DNA of 64,000 bases from positions 682,001 to 746,000 of the forward strand of contig NZ_CAADFC020000004.1 in the NCBI RefSeq assembly GCF_900696085.1. The letters are read 5' to 3'. A program made the translations under genes and the position numbers. The notes beneath the pieces were generated by a model. The model saw nothing but the letters and a program-made list of their open reading frames with translations. It was not told where the DNA came from and did not search any database. The DNA comes from Bradyrhizobium ivorense (GTDB taxonomy: Bacteria; Pseudomonadota; Alphaproteobacteria; Rhizobiales; Xanthobacteraceae). Shown in pieces: positions 1 through 9,480 of the stretch (the stretch's first letter is position 1; every line of letters starts with the position of its first letter).

Positions 1-230
1 GCGAGGCCGAACATCAGCAGGGCCTGCGGGCGATGCCTTGCGATCAGCTCCGGCAATTCGCGATCGACGCTCGCGTAGGTGACGTGGAAGATGTGGCTGG
101 TCAGCGCCACGTCGTCGAACGCCGGACGCCGCAACCCGGTCAGCCGCTGCACCAACGGCATGGTGGGGTTGAACGGCGCGCCGGGAAACGTGCCGAAGCC
201 GGTGACGAGGACGCGCAGCTTCTCGCTCAT
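1..230 (-). CDS. pcp: Pyroglutamyl-peptidase I (peptidase C15), 5' part only
   Basis: Translating the minus strand from the ATG at 230 gives about 76 residues that run off the left edge. They open with a beta strand followed by VTGFGTFPGAPFNPT, the N-terminal signature of C15 pyroglutamyl-peptidases (usually VTGFEPFGG..NPS), which remove N-terminal pyroglutamate from peptides. The catalytic Glu/Cys/His region lies outside the window. The start codon overlaps the meaB stop by 4 bp (ATGA), so it is probably translationally coupled as the last visible gene of the methylmalonyl-CoA mutase operon. Why a cytosolic peptidase sits there is not apparent. The family call is good, but only about a third of the protein is visible. 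Confidence 0.75.
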   Translation of the reverse strand, partial: MSEKLRVLVTGFGTFPGAPFNPTMPLVQRLTGLRRPAFDDVALTSHIFHVTYASVDRELPELIARHRPQALLMFGL

Positions 231-1219
231 CGCAGCAGCTCCGCGATCTGTTCGGCGGCGACCGCGGGTGAGATCCGGCCTTCGGCGACCTCGGCTTCCA
301 TCTTCTTCACCTTGGCGCGGATCGCAGCGTCGCTGCGCAGCCGCGCCATGATCCGGTTCTCCAGCATCGACCACATCCATTTCACCTGCTGCTCGCGGCG
401 CCGCGCGGCGAATTCGCCGGAGGCGTTCATCGCGGTGCGGTGCTCGAGGATCTTTTGCCAGAGCTTGTCGAGCCCGGCGCCGGTCAGCGCTGAATAGGTC
501 TCGACCGGCGGATGCCAGTGCTCGGAGCGCGGCGCCAGGATATGCAGGGCGCTGCGATAGTCGGCGGCGGCGAGGTTGGCGCGCTTGAGATTGTCGCCGT
601 CGGCCTTGTTGATCGCGATCATGTCGGCGAGCTCGACCAGGCCTTTCTTGATGCCCTGCAGCTCGTCGCCGGCGCCGGGCAGCATCAAGGCCAGGAAGAA
701 ATCGGTCATGTCGCAGACCGCGGTCTCGGACTGGCCGATGCCGACGGTCTCGACCAGCACCACGTCGAAGCCGGCCGCCTCGCACAGCAGCATCGCCTCG
801 CGGGTTTTTGCCGCGACGCCGCCGAGCGTACCCGACGAGGGCGAGGGACGGATATACGCGTCATCGGAGGCCGCGAGCCGCGCCATCCGCGTCTTGTCGC
901 CGAGGATCGAGCCGCCGGTGCGCGCCGAGGAGGGATCGACCGCCAGCACCGCGACCTTGTGGCCGCGCGCGATCAGGAACATGCCGAGCGCATCGATGGT
1001 GGTGGACTTGCCGACGCCGGGCGAGCCGGTGATGCCGACCCGCACCGCCTTGCCGGTGTCCGGCAGCAGCGCTTGTACAAGCTCGCGCGCGGAGGCCTGG
1101 TGATCGCTCCGCCGGCTCTCGACCAGCGTGATCGCCCGCGCCAGCGCCGCGCGGTGGCCGGCGCGGAGGTCACGGGCGAGGGCGCGGATGTCGGGGGAGG
1201 CAGGCTTCGGTGAGGTCAT
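227..1219 (-). CDS. meaB: Methylmalonyl-CoA mutase-associated GTPase MeaB
   Basis: This 330-residue SIMIBI-class GTPase has its Walker A motif GSPGVGKST at residues 65-73, followed by AVDPSS and ETVGIGQSE segments and an NKAD guanine-specificity motif, the expected order for MeaB/ArgK. MeaB acts as a chaperone of adenosylcobalamin-dependent methylmalonyl-CoA mutase: it gates cofactor loading and protects the enzyme from inactivation. The length is normal for the family. It lies downstream of mutA and mutB on the same strand and overlaps the next gene by ATGA. The ATG at 1219 gives a conventional N-terminus without a signal peptide. Function is well supported by both motif and context. Confidence 0.95.
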   Translation of the reverse strand: MTSPKPASPDIRALARDLRAGHRAALARAITLVESRRSDHQASARELVQALLPDTGKAVRVGITGSPGVGKSTTIDALGMFLIARGHKVAVLAVDPSSARTGGSILGDKTRMARLAASDDAYIRPSPSSGTLGGVAAKTREAMLLCEAAGFDVVLVETVGIGQSETAVCDMTDFFLALMLPGAGDELQGIKKGLVELADMIAINKADGDNLKRANLAAADYRSALHILAPRSEHWHPPVETYSALTGAGLDKLWQKILEHRTAMNASGEFAARRREQQVKWMWSMLENRIMARLRSDAAIRAKVKKMEAEVAEGRISPAVAAEQIAELLR

Positions 1220-1332
1220 GGCCTTGGTTTACAACAGTGGCCAGTTACGGACGAGAGGGCGGCGCTGGAGTCCCAAGTCTATATGAGTTGAGAAAGAGCT
1301 GATGCCTCCTCCATTGGGTTCCACAAGAACTA

Positions 1333-1656
1333 TCAAAATCTCAGGGCAATCAGCCGAGCCAATGTTTTCTCAACCGCCGCGCGGCCCCCTGAAACATAGG
1401 AAACAAGTTCATTATTCCTCCCATGAGGGTAGCCAACGAGATTGTTCATCGAGTTTATGACCGCACAAGTGAACTCAATTTGGTCGACCGTTCGTCGAGG
1501 CCACGCCGCGTGAACCTCTCTCACGGTGGCGCGATCAACGCCGATCAAAGTTTCGAACTCCCAATCGGGGAAGAAAGTACCTTCCACGGTTGCGCGGAGC
1601 GCGTCGCGCACAGTGTCGATCTCGGCGGAAGATAGCGCCTTGAGTAGCGTGTCCAT
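1333..1656 (-). CDS. Small conserved-looking protein of unknown function
   Basis: A 107-residue frame from the ATG at 1656, lying between mutB and meaB on the same strand. The protein is acidic to neutral with no signal peptide or membrane segment; the middle contains a VDRATVREVHAAWP stretch that looks helical. I do not recognise the family. The DNA looks less GC-rich than the flanking genes, which could mean a later insertion into the operon. Gaps of 64 and 113 bp on either side are larger than the overlaps elsewhere in the cluster, so it may have its own expression. It is judged coding because the frame is uninterrupted and has mixed amino-acid composition. Confidence 0.6.
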   Translation of the reverse strand: MDTLLKALSSAEIDTVRDALRATVEGTFFPDWEFETLIGVDRATVREVHAAWPRRTVDQIEFTCAVINSMNNLVGYPHGRNNELVSYVSGGRAAVEKTLARLIALRF

Positions 1657-1720
1657 GGTTACCTCAAGGCGTTCAACAGCAAACGGCGTGCAGCACCGCG
1701 CAAAGGAATAAAGCGGCGAC

Positions 1721-3886
<2,166 letters not shown>

Positions 3887-3916
3887 CGTATCATTGGCGG
3901 TCGGCCTGCGGCGCTC

Positions 3917-4387
3917 TCAATCATGGTCCGGATGCTGGTGGCTTGCGATGGTCGCCATCTTCTCCGGTCCGTAATTCTGCATCGTGGTCTGGCTCGGCAG
4001 ATTGGCGATGCCGACCACCCAGCCGAGCCGGGATTCGGTTCCGTATTGCCGTGTCGGCACCACCCGGTCGGGCCTGTCGAAGGTGCCAGTCATGATCTCG
4101 ATGCGGGGACCGTCGATCCGGCGAAAGCTGAGCGGGGTGCCGCAGGCGGCGCAGAAGTCGCGCTCGGCGATCGAGGAGGATCTGAATGCCGCCGGCCTGC
4201 CTCTCGTCCAGGTGAAGTCGGTTCGCTCGATGTCGGCAAAGGAGGCGAACGGCGCGCCTGAGGCCTTCTGGCACATCCGGCAGTGGCAGATGCTGATCCG
4301 GGTCGGTGGCGCCGACACGGCAAAGCGGATCGCGCCGCACTGGCAGCCGCCGGTCAGAACGGGTTTTGCTGGGGTCTCAGCCGTCAT
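3917..4387 (-). CDS. GFA / CENP-V domain protein
   Basis: This 156-residue protein has the cysteine pattern of the GFA fold: GGCQCGAIRF near residue 14, CHCRMCQKASGAPF around residue 34, and CAACGTP near residue 80, which together bind zinc. GFA stands for glutathione-dependent formaldehyde-activating enzyme, but most members of this broad family have no demonstrated activity and the substrate here is unknown. It is wedged between mutA (ATGA overlap at 4384-4387) and mutB, so it is almost certainly cotranslated with the mutase small subunit. That position suggests a role linked to methylmalonyl-CoA metabolism or aldehyde by-products, but this is inference only. Confidence 0.88.
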   Translation of the reverse strand: MTAETPAKPVLTGGCQCGAIRFAVSAPPTRISICHCRMCQKASGAPFASFADIERTDFTWTRGRPAAFRSSSIAERDFCAACGTPLSFRRIDGPRIEIMTGTFDRPDRVVPTRQYGTESRLGWVVGIANLPSQTTMQNYGPEKMATIASHQHPDHD

Positions 4388-6258
4388 GCTCGCTCCATCC
4401 GACGATAGGCGTCGCGCAATGTCGCCAGGGCATCGCCGCCGGCGAAGACGAACTCACCGATGCCGGCCGCCCGCAGCACCGCTTCCTGGTTGCCGGGCCG
4501 TCCTGCCAGATAGATATGCCTTGCGCCGGCCGCTTGAAGGGCCCTGGCGGCGTCGGCCGCGCTGCCGGCATAGACCTTGTCCGAGGAACAGACGCACGCC
4601 ATCGCGGCGCCGGAGGCCTTGAAGGCGCTCGCCAGCGCCGCCGGATCGGCAAAACCCTCGCTGTCGATCGCCTCGATGCCGCCAGTCTCGAAGAAGCTCT
4701 TTGCGAAGGTGGCGCGGGCGGTGAAATCCGCCGGCGTGCCGAGATTGGCCAAGAAGATCCGCGGCCGCGCGCCATGCGCCTTCAGCGCTGCGTCCGACCG
4801 GTCGCGCAGCGCCTCGAACGGCTCGGCAAGGCGCATCGGCGCCAGTGCGTCGAACTTGATCTTCGGCTCGGGCAGGGGGCTCAGCGCGACCGGCTTCACA
4901 TCCAGCACCGCGATCTCGGCCTCGTGCAGGTTCGGGAACTCGCTGGCGCCGGTCAGCACGTCGCGGCGCTTGGCCACATTGGTCTCGCGCAACGCGCGCG
5001 TCGCGGCGACCTTGCTTTGGAGCAGCCCTTGCTCGAGCGCGGCGAAGACGCCGCCGGCCTTCTCGATTTCCTGGAACAGGGCCCAGGCCGCCTCGCTCAG
5101 CTGCGACGTCAGCGTCTCGATGCCGCCGGAGCCCGCCGCCGGATCGGAGACTTTTGCCAGATTTGATTCCTCGAGCAGCACCAGCTGCGTATTGCGCGCC
5201 ACGCGCCGTGCAAAGTCGTCCGGCAGGCCGAGCGCCAGCGTGTGCGGCAGCACGGTCATCGCATTGGCGCCACCGAGGCCGGCGGCAAAGGTCGCCATGG
5301 TCGCGCGCAGCAGGTTCACATTGGCGTCGCGCTGGGTCAGCATGCGCCATGCGGTCTGCGCGTTGACGAAGATCGGCTTCGGCACGAGCCCGCAGGCCTG
5401 CTCGACCCGCGCCCACAACAGCCGCAGCGCGCGGAATTTTGCCATCGTCAAAAACTGGTCGGCGTCGGCGGAAAGCCGGAACGAGATTGCTGCACGCGCT
5501 GCATCGAGGTCGATGCCACCAGCCTCCAGCATGCGCAGATAGGCGAGCGCGACAGCAAGCGTGAAGGCGAGCTCCTGCACCTCCGAGCCGCCGGCATCGT
5601 GCACCGGCCGGCCGTCGGCCAGCGCGAACGGCCCCTTGAAGCCGCGCTTGATCAGTCCGCTGACCACCTGGCCGAACGGCTTTTGGTACTCGGCCCAGGC
5701 GGCCGCGGCAGCGCCGCGCACCGCGACCGTGCTGAGCGCCTGGTAGTTGAAGTGCAGGTCGAGCTTCGCCGGATCGACCTTGCGGGCTTCGACCAGGTCG
5801 GCAAAGGTCTCGCCGGCGTTCTCGCGTCCGAGCACCGGGTTAAGCGCGATCATGATGCCGGCATCGAGATGGATGCCGTCGCAGACCCTGGCCAGCGTCG
5901 CCTTGCTGGCGTCGGCAAGACCAAAACCGCGGGCGCCGGGGCCGCCGGCGAACTCGAATTCGAGGCCGGTGGCGCCGTTCTCGAGATCGTGCAGCGCCTG
6001 CGCGTTGGCCGCGGCGGCGTCGGGATGGTCGACCCGCTGCAGGATCTGCCAGGGCGCGGCGGCGGCGCGGCCGGCAATCGGGCCGGTGTTGGTGGCGCGG
6101 CGGTAGATCGGATCGATCCTCACGCCGTCATAGGTCTTGCCGACCAGCTTCTCGAACGGGGCGCCCTTCAGCACGCCGTCGACCAGCTTGCGCCAGTCGT
6201 CATAGGTCGCCGGCGGAAAATCCGCAGCCAGTGGCAAATCGTCGGTCGTGGTCGTCAT
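4384..6258 (-). CDS. mutA: Methylmalonyl-CoA mutase, small subunit
   Basis: This 624-residue paralogue of the large subunit keeps the TIM-barrel region and a C-terminal Rossmann-like domain. It lacks the DxHxxG cobalamin ligand: the equivalent position reads LGTPADFTARATF. That loss is typical of the non-catalytic small subunit of heterodimeric mutases. It is the first gene of the operon, 128 bp from folK, and overlaps the GFA gene by 4 bp. Protein length, lost B12 motif and neighbouring mutB/meaB make the call firm. The promoter should lie in 6259-6371, where I see GC-rich hairpins but no recognisable -35/-10 or B12 riboswitch. Confidence 0.94.
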   Translation of the reverse strand: MTTTTDDLPLAADFPPATYDDWRKLVDGVLKGAPFEKLVGKTYDGVRIDPIYRRATNTGPIAGRAAAAPWQILQRVDHPDAAAANAQALHDLENGATGLEFEFAGGPGARGFGLADASKATLARVCDGIHLDAGIMIALNPVLGRENAGETFADLVEARKVDPAKLDLHFNYQALSTVAVRGAAAAAWAEYQKPFGQVVSGLIKRGFKGPFALADGRPVHDAGGSEVQELAFTLAVALAYLRMLEAGGIDLDAARAAISFRLSADADQFLTMAKFRALRLLWARVEQACGLVPKPIFVNAQTAWRMLTQRDANVNLLRATMATFAAGLGGANAMTVLPHTLALGLPDDFARRVARNTQLVLLEESNLAKVSDPAAGSGGIETLTSQLSEAAWALFQEIEKAGGVFAALEQGLLQSKVAATRALRETNVAKRRDVLTGASEFPNLHEAEIAVLDVKPVALSPLPEPKIKFDALAPMRLAEPFEALRDRSDAALKAHGARPRIFLANLGTPADFTARATFAKSFFETGGIEAIDSEGFADPAALASAFKASGAAMACVCSSDKVYAGSAADAARALQAAGARHIYLAGRPGNQEAVLRAAGIGEFVFAGGDALATLRDAYRRMERA

Positions 6259-6371
6259 CCGCCCAAATTATCCTTCGCCGGCCCGATGCGGGCCCTTGAT
6301 TTGGCCGGAAATTGCCACGGGCGGGCGGCCAAGCCAAACGGTTGTTTTGCGGCCCCGCTCTGAGGCCACTC

Positions 6372-6389
6372 TGAGGCCTCTTGGCCTCA
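6372..6389 (-). terminator. Hairpin at the end of the fol operon
   Basis: Reading the minus strand, TGAGGCC-AAGA-GGCCTCA forms a perfect 7-bp stem with a 4-nt loop and includes the folK stop codon. No U tract follows, so termination is uncertain; it could instead stabilise the 3' end or separate folK from the mutA promoter. Confidence 0.35.
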
Positions 6390-6878
6390 ATCGAGGTCCG
6401 GCAGGCGGAAAATACCGTCGGCGGAAACCCCGGCCAGGGCGTCGGCGACGCGGCGGCCGGCAATGACGCGGTCGGGAACGATCTCGGCCAGCGGCACCAG
6501 CACGAAGGCGCGTTCGAACAAACGCGGGTGCGGCAGGGTCAGTTCCGGCTTGTTCAGCGTGACGTCGTCATAGGCGATCAGGTCGAGGTCGAGGGTGCGC
6601 GGGCCCCAGCGCTGCTCGTTGGTCCGGTCGCGGCCGAACCGGGTCTCGATCTTGTGCAGCGTGAACAGCAGCGCATGCGGATCGAGGCTGGTCTCGATCT
6701 CGATACAGGCATTGATGAAGCTGTCCTGCGCCTCCTCGCCCCAGGGCGGCGTCGAATAGTCCGAGGAGCGCGCCAGCAATGCCGCCTGCGTCATGCCGCA
6801 GATCTTGGCGATCGCCTTGCGGAAGGTCGCGCGGACGTCGCCGACATTGCCACCGAGTGCGATCAGGACGCTCGCCAT
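6387..6878 (-). CDS. folK: 2-amino-4-hydroxy-6-hydroxymethyldihydropteridine diphosphokinase
   Basis: This 163-residue HPPK opens with ALGGNVGD (the LGSNxGD-type pterin/ATP loop), has YSTPPWG and the hallmark block RWGPRTLDLDLIAYDD, then LPHPRLFERAFVLVPLAEI. It transfers pyrophosphate from ATP to 6-hydroxymethyl-7,8-dihydropterin, the step before dihydropteroate synthase in folate synthesis. It is the third gene after folP and folB on the same strand, 19 bp downstream of folB. The length matches the family. The start at 6878 is an ATG directly before SVLIALGGN, leaving no room for a different start. Confidence 0.95.
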   Translation of the reverse strand: MASVLIALGGNVGDVRATFRKAIAKICGMTQAALLARSSDYSTPPWGEEAQDSFINACIEIETSLDPHALLFTLHKIETRFGRDRTNEQRWGPRTLDLDLIAYDDVTLNKPELTLPHPRLFERAFVLVPLAEIVPDRVIAGRRVADALAGVSADGIFRLPDLD

Positions 6879-6897
6879 GAGTGTTCAACCTGGGCGC

Positions 6898-7284
6898 TCA
6901 GCTTTGCGCCGGCGGATGCTGATGCCGCGAGCGCGTCAGCACCACGCCGACATCCTCGAAGATCGCGGCGATCGGCGCGTGCGGCTTGTGCACGGTGACC
7001 TTGACCGCCCTGACCCGCGGGAACGCGGCGAGGATGTCGTCGGCGACCGCGCCGGCGGCGCGCTCCAGCAGCCTGTAATTGGTGTTCTTGAACGCCGAGG
7101 TGGCGGTCGCCACCACGTTGGAATAGGACACCGTGTCGGACAGGCGGTCGGTGCGCGAGGACTCCGAGAGATCGGTGTAGAGTTCGAGGTCGATGACGAA
7201 GCGCTGCCCGACCTCGGTCTCATGCTCCATCACGCCATGACGGGCATGGATGACGATCCCGGTGATGAAGATCGTGTCGGTCAT
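6898..7284 (-). CDS. folB: Dihydroneopterin aldolase
   Basis: This 128-residue protein carries the FolB signature: a first strand with the residues IHARHGVMEHETEVGQRFVIDLEL (the conserved GxxxxE turn), SYSNV in the middle, LLERAAGAVADDIL with the helical glutamate, and VTVHKPHAPI near the end. It cleaves 7,8-dihydroneopterin to 6-hydroxymethyldihydropterin and glycolaldehyde. The start overlaps the folP stop by 4 bp (7281-7284), and folK follows, so folP-folB-folK form a compact, translationally coupled folate operon. Confidence 0.95.
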   Translation of the reverse strand: MTDTIFITGIVIHARHGVMEHETEVGQRFVIDLELYTDLSESSRTDRLSDTVSYSNVVATATSAFKNTNYRLLERAAGAVADDILAAFPRVRAVKVTVHKPHAPIAAIFEDVGVVLTRSRHQHPPAQS

Positions 7285-8138
7285 TGCTGTTCCCTGATTG
7301 CCGCGGCCACCCGCAGCGCCTGCACGGTTTCCGCCACATCATGCGCGCGGATGATGCGCGCGCCGTTCTGCGCGGCGATCAGATGCGCGGCGAGCGAGCC
7401 GCCGATGCGCTGCTGCGGCTCGGACGGCACGATGGTGCTGATGAAACGCTTGCGCGAGGCGCCGACCAGCACCGGGAGGCCGAACGCGCTGAGCTCGGAC
7501 AGCCGCGCCAGCGCTATCATGCTCTGCTCCGGCGTCTTGCCGAAGCCGATGCCGGGATCGAGCACGATCTGGTCGGTCGATACGCCGGCGCGCGCTGCGA
7601 TCTCGAGCGAGCGGGCAAAGAACGCCGCGATATCCTGCATGATGTCGATCGCCGGATCGGCACGGTCGCGGTTGTGCATGATGATCACGGGCACGCCGCG
7701 CGCGGCGACCAGGGCGGCCATGCCGGCATCGCGCTGCAGGCCCCAGACGTCATTGGTGATCGCCGCGCCCAGGCCGAGCGCCCAGGCCACCACCTCCGAC
7801 TTCATGCTGTCGATCGAGACCGGCACGCCGAGCGCAATGACGCCGGCCAGCACCGGTTCGAGCCGTCGCAGCTCGTCGTCCGCCGTGACCGGCTGCGAGC
7901 CATAGGGACGGGTCGATTCCGCGCCGATATCGATGATGTCAGCGCCGTCGGCGACCAGCTTGCGGGCCTGCGCCAGCGCCTGCTCGGGGGCGATGAATTG
8001 CCCGCCATCGGAGAATGAATCCGGCGTCACGTTGAGGACGCCCATCACCGCCGGATAGGGCTTTGACAGCAATGCCGGCAGCAGCGCGCGTCCGGCCGGG
8101 CCGGCTGCCGCTGACGCAATAAGCGAGGTTGCCATCAT
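7281..8138 (-). CDS. folP: Dihydropteroate synthase
   Basis: This 285-residue TIM-barrel enzyme has the DHPS motifs in order: VLNVTPDSFSDGG (pterin/diphosphate loop), DIGAESTRP, SIDSMKSEV, TNDVWGLQ, LDPGIGFGKT and LVGASRKRF. It condenses 6-hydroxymethyldihydropterin diphosphate with p-aminobenzoate and is the sulfonamide target. Two ATGs in tandem at 8138 and 8135 are both possible starts. It is the first gene of the fol operon; 102 bp separate it from the convergent-free DUF4332 gene upstream, including an odd 13-nt repeat at 8215-8253. Confidence 0.96.
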   Translation of the reverse strand: MMATSLIASAAAGPAGRALLPALLSKPYPAVMGVLNVTPDSFSDGGQFIAPEQALAQARKLVADGADIIDIGAESTRPYGSQPVTADDELRRLEPVLAGVIALGVPVSIDSMKSEVVAWALGLGAAITNDVWGLQRDAGMAALVAARGVPVIIMHNRDRADPAIDIMQDIAAFFARSLEIAARAGVSTDQIVLDPGIGFGKTPEQSMIALARLSELSAFGLPVLVGASRKRFISTIVPSEPQQRIGGSLAAHLIAAQNGARIIRAHDVAETVQALRVAAAIREQQ

Positions 8139-8214
8139 GCGGTGGCTTTGCGCTGGCGGCGCCGCCGAGTCAAGGTGTGGGCAGCAGCGGCCGGGGTGGG
8201 CCGCGACCTGTACC

Positions 8215-8253
8215 TTAACAGGTGACCTTAATGGGTGATCTTAATAAGTGATT
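8215..8253. repeat. Three degenerate 13-nt tandem repeats
   Basis: Plus-strand units TTAACAGGTGACC, TTAATGGGTGATC and TTAATAAGTGATT lie head to tail. The third overlaps the stop codon of the DUF4332 gene (TAA at 8241-8243). On the minus strand each unit carries a TAA, so stop codons recur every 13 nt. They may be a duplicated operator or simply slippage copies of the gene end. Confidence 0.6.
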
Positions 8254-8648
8254 TTGGGCTGCAGCTTGCGGGCCTGTTCGATCAAGAGCTCGACCGACTT
8301 CTCCGACGGCATCACGCGGACCAGCTTTCGCTTGATGTTGGCGTCCTTCATGCTCTGCGCCAGCCGCGACGGATTGCGGTGCGCGAGCTCGCGCACGGTG
8401 GTGACGCCGGCGGCGCGCATCAGCCCGACCTTCGCCTTGCCCATGCCGGGAATCCGCATGTAGTCGGAGATGTTGGCCCATTCGAGCAATTGCTGTTCGC
8501 TGATCCCGGTCTTGGCTGCGAGCCCCTTGCGTCCCTTGACGGTGCGGGCGGCTTCAAGCAGCGCTTCGGTCGTGCGGATACCCTGTGACTTCAGTTTGTT
8601 GGCGCAATAGGCGGACAGGCCTTCGATCTCGGAGAGGGGGTATGTCAT
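8241..8648 (-). CDS. DUF4332 helix-hairpin-helix protein
   Basis: This 135-residue protein is built from two HhH-like units: IEGLSAYCANKLKSQGIRTT near the N-terminus and IPGMGKAKVGLMRAAGVTTV in the middle, the pattern of DUF4332 proteins related to the terminal domain of topoisomerase and NHEJ-type helix-hairpin-helix folds. This suggests nucleic acid binding, but no function is established. There is no signal peptide or transmembrane segment. It stands alone, 59 bp from the next gene upstream. The repeats at its 3' end could mark local duplication. The family call comes from motif recognition; a search is needed for the exact Pfam hit. Confidence 0.8.
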   Translation of the reverse strand: MTYPLSEIEGLSAYCANKLKSQGIRTTEALLEAARTVKGRKGLAAKTGISEQQLLEWANISDYMRIPGMGKAKVGLMRAAGVTTVRELAHRNPSRLAQSMKDANIKRKLVRVMPSEKSVELLIEQARKLQPKITY

Positions 8649-8707
8649 GATACTCGTATGCAGGTAGAAAGGCGCGTCTGCGCAACAGGGCGTCGTTGGG
8701 GGATGCT

Positions 8708-9073
8708 TCAGGCAAACTGGCTGAGGCCCGGCGTCCCCGAGATGATCTCGCCCATTTGATCCGCTCCGATTTTGTCGCGGCCGAACCTGAAAAGTTCACG
8801 CGCCACGTTCTGAATCTCGCTCATGCTCAAACCAAGCCCCATCAGCCGGGTGCCGACGGCCATCAGCCCGCCGCCCATCAATCGCGACAGACCACCGCTG
8901 TTGTTGGAGGCGGCAATGGCCGCTTCTGCGCCGGGGATTTGGTCGATCAGAACCTGGACCTTGTCTGAAGGCCCCTCGTTACGGAGGAAGCCCAGAACGA
9001 TACCGATGGTTTTTTCAGCGACAGCACCATCGATGCCGGCCTTGTCGGCCAGCCGTCCAACCAATTCGTCCAT
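8708..9073 (-). CDS. DUF2267/DUF2780-like small protein
   Basis: A helical protein of about 121 residues starting MDELVGRLADKAGIDGAVAEKTIGIVLGFL, resembling DUF2267 or DUF2780 proteins, with a glycine/methionine-rich centre (LSRLMGGGLMAVGTRLMGLGL) that could be a short amphipathic or membrane-associated helix. The ATG at 9073 is chosen because GGCGGGG lies just upstream; an in-frame TTG at 9088 would extend it by five residues but has no better ribosome site. The function is unknown. It is transcribed away from the DUF853 ATPase, sharing a 407-bp divergent intergenic region with it. Confidence 0.75.
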   Translation of the reverse strand: MDELVGRLADKAGIDGAVAEKTIGIVLGFLRNEGPSDKVQVLIDQIPGAEAAIAASNNSGGLSRLMGGGLMAVGTRLMGLGLSMSEIQNVARELFRFGRDKIGADQMGEIISGTPGLSQFA

Positions 9074-9480
9074 ATTGCCCCGCCTCAACCGGTTCTTACC
9101 GGTTCATTCTTGAAGATTTATCTTGAGCGCCTGTGCCGCGAAATACAAGCGATCCGGGCATGCACTGCGTCTTTCTTTTTCGATCGCGCTGAAGGTGTTG
9201 CATCGATGCAAGAGTAAATCCGGGATTCACGCCATCTTGTCGCAATGCGCAATGGCTTTGTTTTGTTGGTAAAGTTCACTTTGGATAAGGCTCGTCAGAA
9301 TTCTTTTGGCGAAGATCAATTGGCAAAGAATTAAAGTATGAGGAACTTATAGGGCCGCGATATACGTCGGCACCGGGCGATGGTTTCATTCGTCCTGCAA
9401 GATACATTATGATGGCACCGGTTCGATATCGAACCGGGTTCGAGCTCGAACCGATCTAATCTGCGCGAAGAGGCGAAGCG
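9074..9480. other. Divergent intergenic region, relatively AT-rich
   Basis: A 407-bp gap between two divergent genes, visibly AT-richer than its surroundings. It contains a direct ACCGGTTC repeat at about 9087-9104 and, next to the DUF853 gene, two tandem perfect palindromes (separate entry). No convincing open frame lies within it; both promoters are expected here. Confidence 0.7.
9418..9452. promoter_or_regulatory. Two tandem perfect palindromes upstream of the DUF853 ATPase
   Basis: CCGGTTCGATATCGAACCGG (9418-9437, a perfect 20-bp palindrome) is followed at once by GGTTCGAGCTCGAACC (9437-9452, perfect 16 bp), sharing one G. Their centres are 17 bp apart and the second ends 28 bp before the ATG at 9481. 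The shared core is GGTTCGA-N2-TCGAACC. This looks like a double operator for a dimeric regulator, or a pair of hairpins in the 5' leader. Confidence 0.6.

Noticed and set aside
6259..6371. Possible cobalamin riboswitch before the mutase operon
   Set aside because: The gap is too short and lacks the conserved B12-box; only simple GC hairpins are present.
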